The notes beneath the pieces were generated by a model that saw only the letters and a program-made list of their open reading frames with translations, ran no database searches and was not told the origin of the DNA. The position numbers and the translations under genes are program-made. This document shows positions 20,996-32,721 of a stretch of 64,000 nt of DNA, piece after piece. This DNA is from Saccharum officinarum (Eukaryota > Streptophyta > Magnoliopsida > Poales > Poaceae), in the NCBI GenBank assembly GCA_020631735.1, contig CM036199.1:16511955-16575954 (forward strand). Direction: 5' to 3'. The first letter of the stretch is position 1. Each line of letters opens with the position of its first letter.

Positions 20996-21943
20996 TCCGG
21001 GCGCCAGTAACACCCATTGAAGATTACTGCCTCATAGCTGCACTGTCCGGAAGTAGTTTTGAGATTTCGTGATGCCAAACTATTTGAAGTTTAATCAATA
21101 TACTAGCCCTAGAGTATGAAACAACTCTTTTCTCAGATCTAGGGTTAGCCCAGATATTTCTGAGGTGGGGCTTGGAGAGCGTATTTAGATTGAATAAGTA
21201 AATAAGGTGTGGAGCGATAGAACATTTCTCAATTCACTAAGGATGAAATACTATTGCTAGCTTTCTATCAACCACACTTCAATCTAATCTTTGTCTCCAC
21301 CCTTCCGGTTCGGTAGCTAACGAAAAGGCGATCGAAAGCCTACATATGGTTGAGGAGATGAAGGGAGGATTGTCTTGATCATACTTCCGCTTTCTACCTT
21401 CTTGTTTGCAAACTCGTAGCTTCTTTAGATATTTTTAGGGGACACGCTTTCGCTACGCGCCTTGTAACAACCCTAGGCTAGCTTAGTTCAAGGTTGCTAT
21501 TTTATGTCGTCTAAGGTTTTAAGTTAGCAATCCATTGAGCACTTAGGACACCTGCAAGTAATGAGACTTCGTCTCTCAAGTCGTACGACGTCCTATACTC
21601 AAGTGAAGTTCAAACAAATTTAAAATAAAACTGAACTTCTTTTACTTTGAAACATAATGCCACATCTTTGTTTGGAGTAAGATGCGAGACATTAATGTAT
21701 AGTTGAAAATCTCATGAAACATCCTTGCCTCTTTATATGCATAGTCATCTATTCACCAAAACCCACTAATACGATGTACTTACAAATTCATTTTGGATAG
21801 CTGCTTGAACGGTTTGTTGGGTAGACGAATTGTCCTTTGTTTTCGAAACATCTAGCAATGACCGCATATTCTAACTCAAAACATCTAGCAATGACCGCAT
21901 ATTCTAACTCTGAAAGCGGTTTTCCATCCATGCATCTGAGGGT
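20996..21943. other. Intergenic DNA with a 33-bp doublet
   Basis: I recognise no gene. A 33-bp segment containing CATCTAGCAATGACCGCATA is present twice in tandem at 21847-21912, just before the LTR that starts at 21944. Confidence 0.6.
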
Positions 21944-23551
21944 TGAAAGGATCAAGATGCCCAAGAGGAGGGGTGAATTGGGCTTTTCTAAAAATTAAAT
22001 GCAAGAATTAAATCCTTCAAGCCGGAATTCACCCCTAGTGTCTACTTGGGTTCCTAGAGAGTCTATCGATACAAAGTTTTGCACCCTAGTTTCCAATCCT
22101 AGTCTAGCATAGCAAGTCTAGGAATGTAAAGCAAGCAATAAAAGTAAATACGAGAATGTAAATGCTTGAATGTAAAGGGGCAAGGAACACGGCGATGTTT
22201 TTCCGAGGTATCGGAGAGTCGCCACTCTCCACTAGTCCTCGTTGGAGCACCCGCGCAAGGGTGTAGCTCCCCCTTGATCCGCGCAAGGATCAAGTGCTCT
22301 CTACGGGTTGATTCTTCGACACTCCGTCGCGGTGAATCACCCAAAACCGCTCACAAGATGAGTTGGGTCATCCACAAGCTCCGCCGGATGATCACCAAAC
22401 TCCCAATCACCACCACGCCGTCTAGGTGATGGCGATCACCAAGAGTAACAAGCTAGAACTCTCACTTAACCACTACGAGCCCAAATGAGAAGGTGGATGC
22501 ACACTTGCTACTCTCTAATCGCTAGTGAGGAACTCTCAAGCTTTGATTCTCAAATCTCTATCCTCACTAGTGCTCTTGCACTCCCTTGCACTCCAAAGGT
22601 GTTTATCAGCTGATCAAATGAGCAAGAGACCTCTAAAAGAGGTGGTGGGGATGTATTTATACACCCCACAGACAAAACGAAACGTTACCCGCTGACTCAG
22701 CGAAACACGGGCTGACCGGACGCGCCGGTCAAACTGACCGGACGCGCCGGTCGCTCATAACGGTCGAAAACCGAATTTCAACTGAGTGACCGGACGCGCC
22801 GGTCAGGGGTGACCGGACGCGTCCGATCGTGCAGGGAGCATACTGTACTCACACCGGACGCGCGACCGCGTCCGATCGGTGATGACCGGACGCGTCTGGT
22901 CGTCTCTGGACCTTACTGGACTGTGACCGGACACGCCGATCACACCCAGGTCGCGTCCGATCGGGTGTTTCCCTCAAGTGACACGTGTTGACTTCTGACC
23001 ACCGCGTCCGGTCCTCGCGAGGACCGCGTCCGGTGTTTAGAGCTGAAACCCTAGCCGAGGAACTGTACTGACCGGACACGTCCGGTCATGCCGAGGACCG
23101 CGTCCGGTCATGGGAAAACGACCCGAAACTCTCCGAAACGCATCACAACTTGAACCAAGTTGCTTCCAACTGAACTTTGAGCTATTCTAGAGCTGCCTAG
23201 CGCCAAGTTTAACAAGTGTGCACCACACCTAAACATAGGACTCGCCTAGGTCAAGCTACCCGCTCATGCCCCCCTTTATAGTACGGTCAAAAGAGAAAAA
23301 CGAAGATCCTAACGACTATTCCAAGTGTCTCTCAACACCTCGACATCCGGAACTAACCGTCCTTAATCTTGACGTCACTCTTTTGAAAACCGAAACGACT
23401 TCCATCAAGGGGCATGAATACCATGGTGCCCAAAGCAGTTAAAACCTCCATGACCTAACTTACCAAAGTTTCTGCAAAACACACGTTAGTCATGGTAATA
23501 AAGCGTTATCATCAATTGCCAAAACCAAACCTCGGGGCCTAGATGCTTTCA
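21944..23551 (-). repeat. 3' LTR of S1 (1608 bp)
   Basis: Plus strand starts TGAAAGGATCAAGATG and ends GATGCTTTCA. A close relative of 1602 bp is at 30108-31709. Roughly ten copies of a palindromic CCGGACGCGTCCGG-type motif lie at 22726-23110. Confidence 0.93.
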
Positions 23552-23985
23552 ATCTCCCCCTTTTTGGTGATTGATGACAACACTAAGATATAAAAGATTT
23601 GAGTTGAGGTTTTCGAGCATGCATGGTTCACATAAGCAAAAAGCAATAAGCACAAAAGTGTTAGGAATTGCTTATGTGCCCCAAGCCAAAAGAGTGTACT
23701 CATAAGATAAGACAAAGAATCGTTAGTACACAAACAGATATAGCTCATAAGAAATCGGAGTAAGGCACGGAAGCACAACCTTAGAGCTATAATTAAAAAC
23801 GGTGACAAGTGTTAACACTGCGACTGGATAAAACATTAAGACTCAAGGTTTATCACACGACAACATGCCACACGAATGCAATTGACTGAAAAGTAAACAT
23901 GATGCAAGAATGTAGCACACAAAAAGAACGAAAACCCTCTCTCAAAACTCCCCCTGAAACTACTCTCTCTCCCCCTTTGGCATCA
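23552..23985 (-). other. Polypurine tract of S1 and further PPT-like tracts
   Basis: Next to the LTR the minus strand reads AAAAAGGGGGAGAT. Similar tracts occur upstream of it at 23945-23985 (complements of CTCCCCCTGAAA and CTCCCCCTTTGG). Several PPT copies before the 3' LTR are a known habit of Sireviruses. Confidence 0.82.
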
Positions 23986-24002
23986 AGCGCCAAAAAACTA
24001 AT

Positions 24003-26522
24003 CTAAGGATCTAACGGGGGGACAGACGAAGTCGTGCCGGGTGCCGAGGTGCGCGGAGTAATCACGAAGTGTAGAGAATCTCCCTCGGAATCTGAGCTAT
24101 CTGGCTGACCCTCTGAAGAATCACGTGGCTATGAAGCGGTCTGGGTCTGAGCTGCGGGAACAGGTACTGATGTAGTAGCAATAAGAGGATCTATCTGAGT
24201 GACCTGACCCTGTAGCGAGCCAATAGCAGGAGGATCTGTCGAGGCAACTGATGAAGGTAGAGTCTCTGTAGTACCAGTCCCTGTCACTGGAGGAATAGCT
24301 GCCTCTGAAGCTGACAACCCTGAAGAAGTAGCAAAGGTAGTGTGCGAGGGCGTCGGCTGACCAGTCAACTCGCTGTAGGTAGCACTGTAATCACCGAAGG
24401 GTGTGCCTGTCAGGAGGTGAGGGCGAGGCTGGTGTGAAGGTGTAAACCCCGTGTGAATAGGCATGAAGCTCGAGGACTGGAATGACTGGGGAACCTGCTG
24501 CTGTGGAGATGTGAACTGGAAACCCGGCTGTCCCTGACTCGATGGATCACTGGATTGTAAAGCAGAAGTCAGGACAGAAGCAGGCGGAGGAACCCCAACA
24601 GTGACTAGGTGGCGCAGGAGATCCAAGTACTGCTGCTGACTAGCTGCACTCTGTCGCTGAATCTCGTACTGCTGTCGCTGCATTTCAACCTGCTACCTCT
24701 GGATCTCAAGCTGCTGACGCTGAAACTCGTCCTGACGAGCCTGAATCTGTGCAAGTGCTGCAGCTGTGTCCTGAGCCTGTCGCTGTATCTGTTATTGCTG
24801 CTGCTCCTGTGCCTGGGTCAACCTCTCAAGTATGGCCACCATGGCTGGATCTGTGCGGGAGGCTGAACCAGAGCCACCGGCCTCGTGGTCGTGAGACCGA
24901 GGAGACCGGTACCTGAGGATGAGCTGGTAGTCCTCATCAGTGCTGTCAGATGTCATATCCTCAGGAAGATCAGCAGGCTGAGCGTCAAGATCGGCAAGCT
25001 CTGCCTCTGCAAGCTCATCAACTGTGGCGTCCTGCTCAGCTGCTGTCTCAGGAACCTCAGGTCACACACGCTGTCCTGGCACTGGGGCCTGATCTCTAGT
25101 GACTGAAGCCCAAAGCTGACGGATATCATACTCAGGGAAAGCAGTAGTCGTATCTGATATCTTAGCTCGGATCTCTGCTGGTAATTGGATGGATGATCTA
25201 ATGATGAAGCAGATCCAGTGTGCATAGGGCAGCTGACGATTACCCTTAAAGCCCTCAGCTATGGTGTCCTCCATCTCACTAAGAATGAGATCCCAAATGT
25301 CAAACTGTGTCTGTGAGAGGAGGTGGTGAACAACCCATAGCTGCATCCGAGTCAGTCCCTCTCTGTAGCCAAGTCTGGGAAGTAGAGTGCGTCTGACTAT
25401 AGCATCCAGAACTCTAGCAAGTGGTGTCAAACTGGCAGGCGTGCGACGAGACCCTTCAGCAAAAGGCTCACGGAAGCAGGGTCGAACCAAGTCTGTAGGT
25501 GGCACTGCCCCGCCGTGAGGGCGTCTCGGTGGAGGAGTCTGACCAAAACACAGCTGATGTATCTTCGTGTCGGAAGCTGGAAGTCTGAGAATCTCCCGCA
25601 CTCTGGTGCTGTATAGACGGTGATCGCAGCCTCGGAATGCAAAGTGAATGAAATCATGGGCAGGATCAATCCATAGTGAAGCATAAAACTCTCTGACCCA
25701 TGTACCGCAGTATGCACCTGTCTGTCCAAGAAGATCTGACAAGCCTGGTAGAAAGGACAGGTGCGGACGTAGCTGTTCTCCCACAACCTCAACTAGTGAC
25801 TCAAGTCGACAGACCCTCTGTGGTCGGAAAGCAATACCGCTGTCAACTAGAGCCCTGTAGAAATCCTCCTGAAGTGGGGTATAGAAGCCTTCTGAAGCTC
25901 TGGGATCCCTCACAGGCGGAAACCACCGACTGACCTCCACGAACCTCAACCCCTACACCTGACGTGCTGTAGCACCCCTTAAGTCAAAGTGCTCGACCGG
26001 GGGTGAACCTCTAGCTCTGGGAGGAGGACGTGCTCCACGACGCTGGCCCTCTGGCCTAGGAGTCACCTGAGTACGTGCGCGTGTGGAGCGGCGACGTGGT
26101 GGAGACTGAGCTGGCTGCTCCTCTGTGTCCTCTGTAGCCTCTGGAGCCTCTGGAGCCTCTGTGGCCTCTGGAGGTGGATCAACTGACATACCCTCTGTAG
26201 CTCCAGTATCCTCAGTACCCTCAGTGGCCTCTGTGCCGAGCTGTCGACCTTCAAGATGAAAGTGACGCTCGCCTATGCGTATGCCACTGCTCCTGCCACC
26301 TCTCTCTGTCTGCTCTGCTGCATCTGCCACGGCCTGAGCAATCTCTGCCTCTGTAAGTGTCTTCTTCTTCTTTCTGGCCAAGATCTTGATACGCTTCCCA
26401 CGTGCAATCTCAGACCGATGAGGAGGACTATCGTCCCCGTCACCAGGAGCACCACCGGCGTTCTTGCAACGCACCATGCTGACAAACTGACCGAAAACCT
26501 CTGAAAGATGGTGAACTGTCAC
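24003..26522 (-). pseudogene. Additional env-like ORF of S1, with five in-frame stops
   Basis: A single reading frame of about 2.5 kb lies between RNase H and the PPT, where some Sireviruses carry an env-like gene. It is interrupted by TAG (25953-25955), TGA (25062-25064), TAA (24792-24794), TAG (24693-24695) and TAG (24129-24131). The first ATG in frame is at 26477. Visible regions in order: a Lys-rich patch, a Glu/Pro/Thr-rich repeat segment, a globular middle (FIHFAFRGCDHRLY, later GNRQLPYAHWICFI) that resembles the putative plant transposon protein type, then a Gln-rich coiled-coil-like region. I see no clear signal peptide or membrane anchor, so an envelope function is not shown. Confidence 0.72.
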
Positions 26523-28174
26523 TCGAGAGGCTTGGCCTCAATCCGTATCCGCAGGCTTGGCCTCGGATTCAGCAAACTGATCTCACCCTGACACACGGAC
26601 AGACTCGCTGCAACGACGGAATAGATGGATCTACTATAAGCAACATATATAACTAAAAGGTACGAAACCCTAGAGATAGCAAGCATATGAGATACGATGT
26701 GAATTGAAAGGCGAAGCTACCTCGGATCGACGAGACGACGGTGACAAGATGAGGTGACCTAGATCGCGAGATTCCCAAAATCGCCGGACGAGCTCTGATT
26801 TGCCGAGACATGATGCAATTAGGATTAAAAGAAAGAATTACGGCAAACCCTAGCGAGGAGGTCAAGGTGACGCGAAACAACCTTGCGAAGGAGACGACGC
26901 AAAACCTCGACGACGAACGATCGAACGGCGTTACGCGAACCCTAGGGTTAGGGTTAGGGCAACTCGACGAAGAACGATCGGAGGCAAGCGTGAGGCCGTC
27001 CACTGCCTGAGGAGATGCTGGCAAGCGGGAGCGCGGCTCACCGGCGGCAAGGGCGCGGCTCACCGGCGGCGGAGGTGTGAGCGGGCGGCGGTTGCGCGGC
27101 TGCGCGGCTGGCGAGGGCAAGCAGGGCAGAGGCGCGGCTGCGGGCAGGGCGGCAGCGAGCGCGTGAGCGAGGCTAGCACGGGCGAGGAGACGCGGCTGGG
27201 TTTGCCGGAGGCGAGGGAGACAGCAAGGATGCAGCGGCTCCGGCGAAACTACGCGACTGGCGGCGGACGAAACTCGGGCTGAGGAAGAAACACGGCCGAG
27301 GACGAACCGGTATATGAAGGGTCAGATGCGCTCGACGCGTGATGACCGGACGCGGTGGTCATTATGACCGGACGCGGTGGTGCAGCGTCCGGTCACACTC
27401 CAGTAAGCTCCTGGAGTGACCGGACGCGTCCGGTGAGGACTGACCGGACGCGGTCAGAGTCCGATCGAGGGGAGCTCGGGAAATCGTCGCGAATGACCGG
27501 ACGCGGTGGTGGTAACCGGGACCGGACGCGGTGGTCAACAGAGGCGCGTCCGGTGCAGTGTCCGATCAGTAGATCTGGAGTTGGTCTTCTGGATGACCGG
27601 ACGCGCTGGTGGACGCCGGGACCGGACGCAGTGGTGAAGCATCACTGCGTCCGGTGCAGCGTCCGGTCCAGCGTCCGGTCACTGTTCTTCGCCCTTCTTC
27701 GTTCCGAACTACGACGCGACTTCTCCCAATCAGGTTCCAATTCAAAAAGACACAAATAAACACCAATTGGAACACGATATGAGTGACCTCACTCAAACCC
27801 TTAAATTTTTTAAAATAGATTGCCTTAGGCTAGTATTATTTTTAAGAAAATAGGCAATAAACACCCAAGGAGCAGCATATGGCCATGCAATAGAGTTTTT
27901 GAACCTTTAGGAGCGTCAAAATTCTCTCTCTATCCATGGACGAACACAGAGGTTGCTCAAAGCTTAACCGAAAAGAAACGCCAAACAAACAACCATGCAT
28001 ATGCAATGCAATACAAGAAGGTAAAGCTAGGATGCTTGTCAAGTTTGATCCACGATTAGGCTTCTTCACTCCTCCAAAGAAGGGTTATCGTAACCGTGTT
28101 AGCCAAGCCCTAAAAACATTGCGATAAAATAAACATGGCATATTATACAATGCAATGCAAGGGACAACACACGC
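26523..28174. other. Spacer between RNase H and the env-like frame of S1
   Basis: Non-coding as far as I can see. It holds a GC-rich part (26990-27310) and the CCGGACGCG motif array (27340-27680). Confidence 0.6.
27340..27680. repeat. CCGGACGCG motif array inside S1
   Basis: About a dozen copies of TGACCGGACGCGGTGGTC and GCGTCCGGTC-like variants on both strands. Related arrays sit in the LTRs of S1, X and Y. Confidence 0.85.
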
Positions 28175-28927
28175 TCATTTTTTAAAGTTGCTAGAATCAA
28201 GCACATTGAGTTCACTTCTTAACCTACAAAAAGTTGCCTCATCCAAAGGTTTAGTGAAGATATCCGCTAATTGATTTTCACTTCTTACACCTTCTAGTGA
28301 TATGTCATTTTTAGCAACGTGATCTCTTAGAAAGTGATGGCGGATATCAATGTGCTTGGTGCGAGAGTGCTGTACCGGATTGTTAGCAATTTTAACGGCA
28401 CTTTCATTATCACATAAAAGTGGCACCTTTTCAAGAACAATTCCATAGTCTAGGAGGGTTTGTTTCATATATAAGATTTGTGCACAACAAGCCCCCGCGG
28501 CAATGTATTCCGCCTCGGCGGTGGATAAAGCCACACTATTTTGCTTTTTAGATGACCAAGATACTAAAGATCTTCCAAGCAAATGGCACCCTCCGGATGT
28601 GCTTTTTCTATCAATTTTGCAACCGGCATAGTCCGAATCGGAATAGCCAACTAGTTGGAATCTAGCTCCTTTGGGATACCAAAGACCAATGCTTGGGGTG
28701 AGCTTAAGATATCTTAGGATTCTTTTTACGGCACTTAGGTGAGGTTCTTTAGGGCACGCTTGAAAGCGGGCACACATGCACACACTAAACATGATATCGG
28801 GCCTAGATGCGGTAAGGTACAACAAGCTACCAATCATAGAACGGTAGAGAGTTTGATCAACCGGTTTACCTCCCTCATCTAGGTCGAGATGTCCATTTGA
28901 TGGCATTGGGTCTTGATTGGTTTGCAT
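28175..28927 (-). CDS. Copia RNase H and RT C-terminal part, S1
   Basis: An open frame of 250 residues. It begins with the RT connection (YRSMIGSLLYLTASRPDI), followed by RNase H landmarks GYSDSDYAG, SWSSKKQNSVALSTAEAEY, LLCDNESAVKIA and IDIRHHFLRDH. It ends with LADIFTKPLDE, the usual end of copia polyproteins. The frame is uninterrupted but lies in a different frame from the upstream RT segment. Confidence 0.9.
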   Translation of the reverse strand: MQTNQDPMPSNGHLDLDEGGKPVDQTLYRSMIGSLLYLTASRPDIMFSVCMCARFQACPKEPHLSAVKRILRYLKLTPSIGLWYPKGARFQLVGYSDSDYAGCKIDRKSTSGGCHLLGRSLVSWSSKKQNSVALSTAEAEYIAAGACCAQILYMKQTLLDYGIVLEKVPLLCDNESAVKIANNPVQHSRTKHIDIRHHFLRDHVAKNDISLEGVRSENQLADIFTKPLDEATFCRLRSELNVLDSSNFKK

Positions 28928-30107
28928 TCTTCCATCTTGAATCTTTTGAGGAGATCCTTGGTATACTTTTCTTGAGAGATGAAAATCCCTTCTCTCATTT
29001 GCTTTACTTGAAATCCAAGGAAGAATGTGAGCTCACCAATCATTGACATCTCGAACTCCTTCGACATCAATTCACCAAATTCCTTGCAATAATCTTCATT
29101 TGTTGATCCGAAGATGATATCATCAACATATACTTGACAAATAAAGATCTCCCCATTAAACTTCTTGGTGAATAGTGTGGTGTCGACCTTCCCAATGGTG
29201 AAGCCCTTCTCAATGAGGAAGTCCCGGAGGCGCTCATACCACGCTCTAGGGCTTGCTTGAGCCCATATAACGCCTTGGACAACCTATAAACATGATTATG
29301 ATATCTAGGGTCTTCAAACTCGGGAGGTTGATTAACATAGACTAGTTCATTTATAAAGCCATTTAAGAATGCACTTTTCACATCCATTTGATATAGTTTC
29401 ATATCATGATGTGATGCATATGCAAGGAGGATACGAATGGCTTCAAGTCTTGCAACGGGTGCAAAGGTCTCTCCAAAATCAAGACCTTCAACTTGAGAGA
29501 ACCCCTTTGCAACTAGTCTTGCCTTGTTCCTCACAACTATGCCTTGGTCATCTTGCTTGTTTCGAAACACCCACTTGGTTCCAATGACTCTTGCACCTTT
29601 AGGATGCTCTTCAAGTGTCCATACTTGATTGCGGGTGAAGTTGTTCAATTCTTCATGCATTGCATTCACCCAATCCGGATCTTGAAGAGCTTCTTCTACA
29701 TTCTTAGGTTCAACGCAAGAGACAAAAGAGTGATGTTCAACAAAAGAAGCTAGCTTTTGAGATCGAGTCATTACTCCCTTTGTAGGACTCCCTATGATGA
29801 GATCTTGTGGATGTGCTTGAAGTAGTGGTGAGTTTCTTCTATCAACCACTTGAGGAGGTGGATGGGGAGCATCAACATCTTGAGCTTGTCCCTCGGCTTG
29901 TTCATGAGAGACATAAGTGTCTTCATTTTCAACTCTCTCATTCTTGTCATCATCTTGAGGCACACGTGATGAAGATGGTGGATCAACAATTTGTACATCA
30001 TCATCATCATCTTTTGGCTTGATGTCTCCCACCGGCATGTTCTTCATGGCCTCCCTCAAGGGTTCATCACCTACATCATCACAATTCTCAATTGCTCCTT
30101 GGGAGCC
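28879..30107 (-). pseudogene. Copia reverse transcriptase, S1, broken
   Basis: The hinge before RT is rich in Asp and Pro. RT motifs follow: [52 protein letters not shown] and [11 protein letters not shown] run after KQA (near 29250) is one base short, which shifts the frame. The YVDD motif is present in another frame at about 29100-29141, and the C-terminal part continues to 28879. Upstream of 30107 the polyprotein is cut off by an LTR. Confidence 0.85.
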
Positions 30108-31709
30108 TGAAAGGATCAAAATGCCCAAGAGGGGGGGTGAATTGGGCTTTTCTAAAAATTAAATGCAAGAATTAAATCCTTCAAGCCGGAATTCACCCCT
30201 AGTGTCTACTTGTGTTCCTAGAGAGTCTATCGATACAAAGTTTTGCACCCTAGTTTCCAATCCTAGTCTAGCATGGCAAGTCCCAGGAATCTAAAGCAAG
30301 CAATGAAAGTAAATACGAGAATGTAAATGCTTGAATGTAAAGGGGCAAGGAACACGGTGATGTTTTTCCGAGGTATCGGAGAGTCACCACTCCCCACTAG
30401 TCCTCGTTGGAGCACCCGCGCAAGGGTGTAGCTCCCCCTTGATCCGCGCAAGGATCAAGTGCTCTCTACGGGTTGATTCTTCGACACTCCGTCGCGGTGA
30501 ATCACCCAAACCGCTCACAAGATTAGTTGGGTCATCCACAAGCTCCGCCGGATGATCACCAAACTCCCAATCACCACCACGCCGTCTAGGTGATGGCGAT
30601 CACCAAGAGTAACAAGCTAGAACTCTCACTTGACCACTACGAGCCCAAATGAGAAGGTGGATGCACACTTGCTACTCTCTAATCGCTAGTGAGGAACTCT
30701 CAAGTTTTGATTCTTAAATCTCTATCCTCACTAGTGCTCTTGCACTCCCTTGCACTCCAAAGGTGTTTATCAGCTGATCAAATGAGCAAGAGACCTCTAA
30801 AAGAGATGTATTTATACACCCCACAGACTAATCGAACCGTTACCTGCTGACTCAGTGAAACGCGGGCTGACCGGACGCACCGGTCAAACTGACCGGACGC
30901 GCCGGTCGCTCGTAACGGTCGAAAACCGAATTTCAACTGAGTGACCGGACGCGCGCCGGTCAGGGGTGACCGGATGCGTCCGATCATGCAGGGAGCATAC
31001 TGTACTCGCACCGGACGCGCTACGCCGCGTCCGATCGGTGATGACCGGACGCGTCCGGTCGTCTCTGGACCTTACTGGACTGTGACCGGACGTGCCGATT
31101 CACACCCAGGTCGCGTCCGATCGTGTGTTTCCCTCAAGTGACACGTGTCGACTACTGACCACCGCGTCCGGTCCTCGCGAGGACCGCGTCTGGTGTTCAG
31201 AGCTGAAAACCCTAGCCGCGGAACTGTACTGACCGGACGCGTCCGGTCATGCCGAGGACCGCGTCCGGTCAAGGGAAAACGACCCGAAACTTTTCCAAAA
31301 ACTCGTCGCAACTTGAACCAAGTTGCTTCCAACTGAACTTTGAGCTATTCTAGAGCTGCCTAGCGCCAAGTTTAACAAGTGTGCACCACACCTAAACATA
31401 GGACTCACCTAGGTCAAGCTACCCGCTCATGCCCCCTTTATAGTACGGCCAAAAAGAAAAACGAAGATTCTAACGACTATTCCAAGTGTCTCTCAACACC
31501 TCGACATCCGGAACTAACCGTCCTTAATCTTGACGTCACTCTTTTGAAAACCGAAACGATTTCCATCAAGGGGCATGAATACTATGGTGCCCAAAGCAGT
31601 TAAACCTCCATGACCTAACTTACCAAAGTTTCTGCAAAACACACGTTAGTCATGGTAATAAAGCGTTGTCATCAATTGCCGAACCAAACCTCGGGCCTAG
31701 ATGCTTTCA
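30108..31709 (-). repeat. Second S1-family LTR (1602 bp) joined to the S1 RT
   Basis: Same orientation and ends as 21944-23551 (TGAAAGGATC...GATGCTTTCA). No primer-binding site lies at its border with the RT, so it is not the 5' LTR of S1 in its original context. It is either a solo LTR or the edge of a nested element. GAGCC precedes it, and only one base (G) is readable after it before the N run. Confidence 0.85.
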
Positions 31710-31710
31710 G

Positions 31711-31810
31711 NNNNNNNNNNNNNNNNNNNNNNNNNNNNNNNNNNNNNNNNNNNNNNNNNNNNNNNNNNNNNNNNNNNNNNNNNNNNNNNNNNNNNNNNNN
31801 NNNNNNNNNN
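31711..31810. other. Assembly gap (100 N)
   Basis: Exactly 100 N, the usual placeholder for a scaffold join of unknown size. Sequence left and right is unrelated: an S1-type LTR on the left, Tat gag on the right. Confidence 1.
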
Positions 31811-32721
31811 ACCATAACCTCGAGGATTGTCACATGCTGCGCAGGTACTTCGGGGTGCTGGCGCCAAGAAGGACGACAGGAGGACCCTAAGGGTGACAAC
31901 AAGGACGGGGAATTTCCGCGAGATCCATGACTGCTTCATGATCTACGGAGGGCCCTCGACCTGCCTCCTCTGCGCGCCAGCGCAAGCGAGAACGGCGCGA
32001 GGTCTTCTCCGTACAATCGGCAGTACCCCGCTTCCTTGATTGGTCCGCGGTGGCCATCACTTTCGACCGTGACGACCACCCGGACTACGTCCCCAACCGG
32101 GGGTCTATCCACTCATCGTTGACCCCGTCATCGCCAACACACGTCTCACCAAGGTGCTCATGGACGGCGGAAGCAGCCTCAACATTATCTACTCCAGACC
32201 CTCGACCTCCTGGGGGTCGACAGAGCGCGCCTCCAGCCTAGCGTCGGGGGCTTCCACGGAGTCGTGCCAGGGAAACGGGCGGAACCCCTCGGGCGGGTCG
32301 ATCTGCCTGTTTGCTTTGGCACACCGGCCAACTTTCGAAAGGAAACTCTCACTTTCGAAGTGGTCGGATTCCGTGGAACGTACCACGCTATCCTAGGGCG
32401 CCCATGCTACGCCAGGTTCATGGCGATCCCGAACTACACCTACCTCAAGCTCAAAATGCCTGGCCCAAACGGTGTCATAACTGTAGGGCCCTCGTATGAA
32501 CATGCCTACGAGTGCGACGTCGAGTGCGTCGAACACGGCGAGGCTATTTTGGAGTCGGCAATCTTGGCTGCAGACCTCGACGGTCTCGCCAATACGATTC
32601 CCGACCCAAAACGCCATGCCGGCTGCTTCGAGCCCGCCGAAGATGTCAAACTCGTACCCCTCGACCCGCTGATCCCAAGGGAAAGGCACTGAGCATCAGT
32701 GCCACCCTCGATCCTAAATAG
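31811..32721 (+). pseudogene. Gag Cys cluster and protease, T2
   Basis: Begins at NHNLEDCHML within the Gag Cys/His cluster. The protease D-G-G-S motif lies near 32162-32173. The frame changes at about 31850, 31975, 32100 and 32200, each by one or two bases relative to T1. From 32264 it is open and ends with the same amber codon (32719-32721) that closes this domain in T1. Confidence 0.85.

Larger units (their letters stand above)
21944..30107 (-). mobile_element. Sirevirus-like Ty1/copia element S1, lacking gag and integrase
   Basis: On the minus strand the order is RT, RNase H, a long spacer, an additional env-like frame, PPT, then 3' LTR (21944-23551). RT before the LTR-proximal extra frame, and repeated C-rich PPT complements, point to the Sirevirus group. 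Gag, protease and integrase are absent: the RT side joins directly to another LTR at 30107/30108. A 5-bp flank AGGGT precedes the 3' LTR; its partner is not visible. Confidence 0.88.

Noticed and set aside
26936..26960. CCCTAGGGTTAGGGTTAGGG, telomere-like
   Set aside because: Only about three imperfect units, and the plant telomere unit is TTTAGGG. It lies inside the S1 spacer and is most likely coincidental.
21944..31709. Reading the two S1-family LTRs as the pair of one complete element
   Set aside because: The right LTR joins pol directly. There is no primer-binding site, and gag, protease and integrase are missing.
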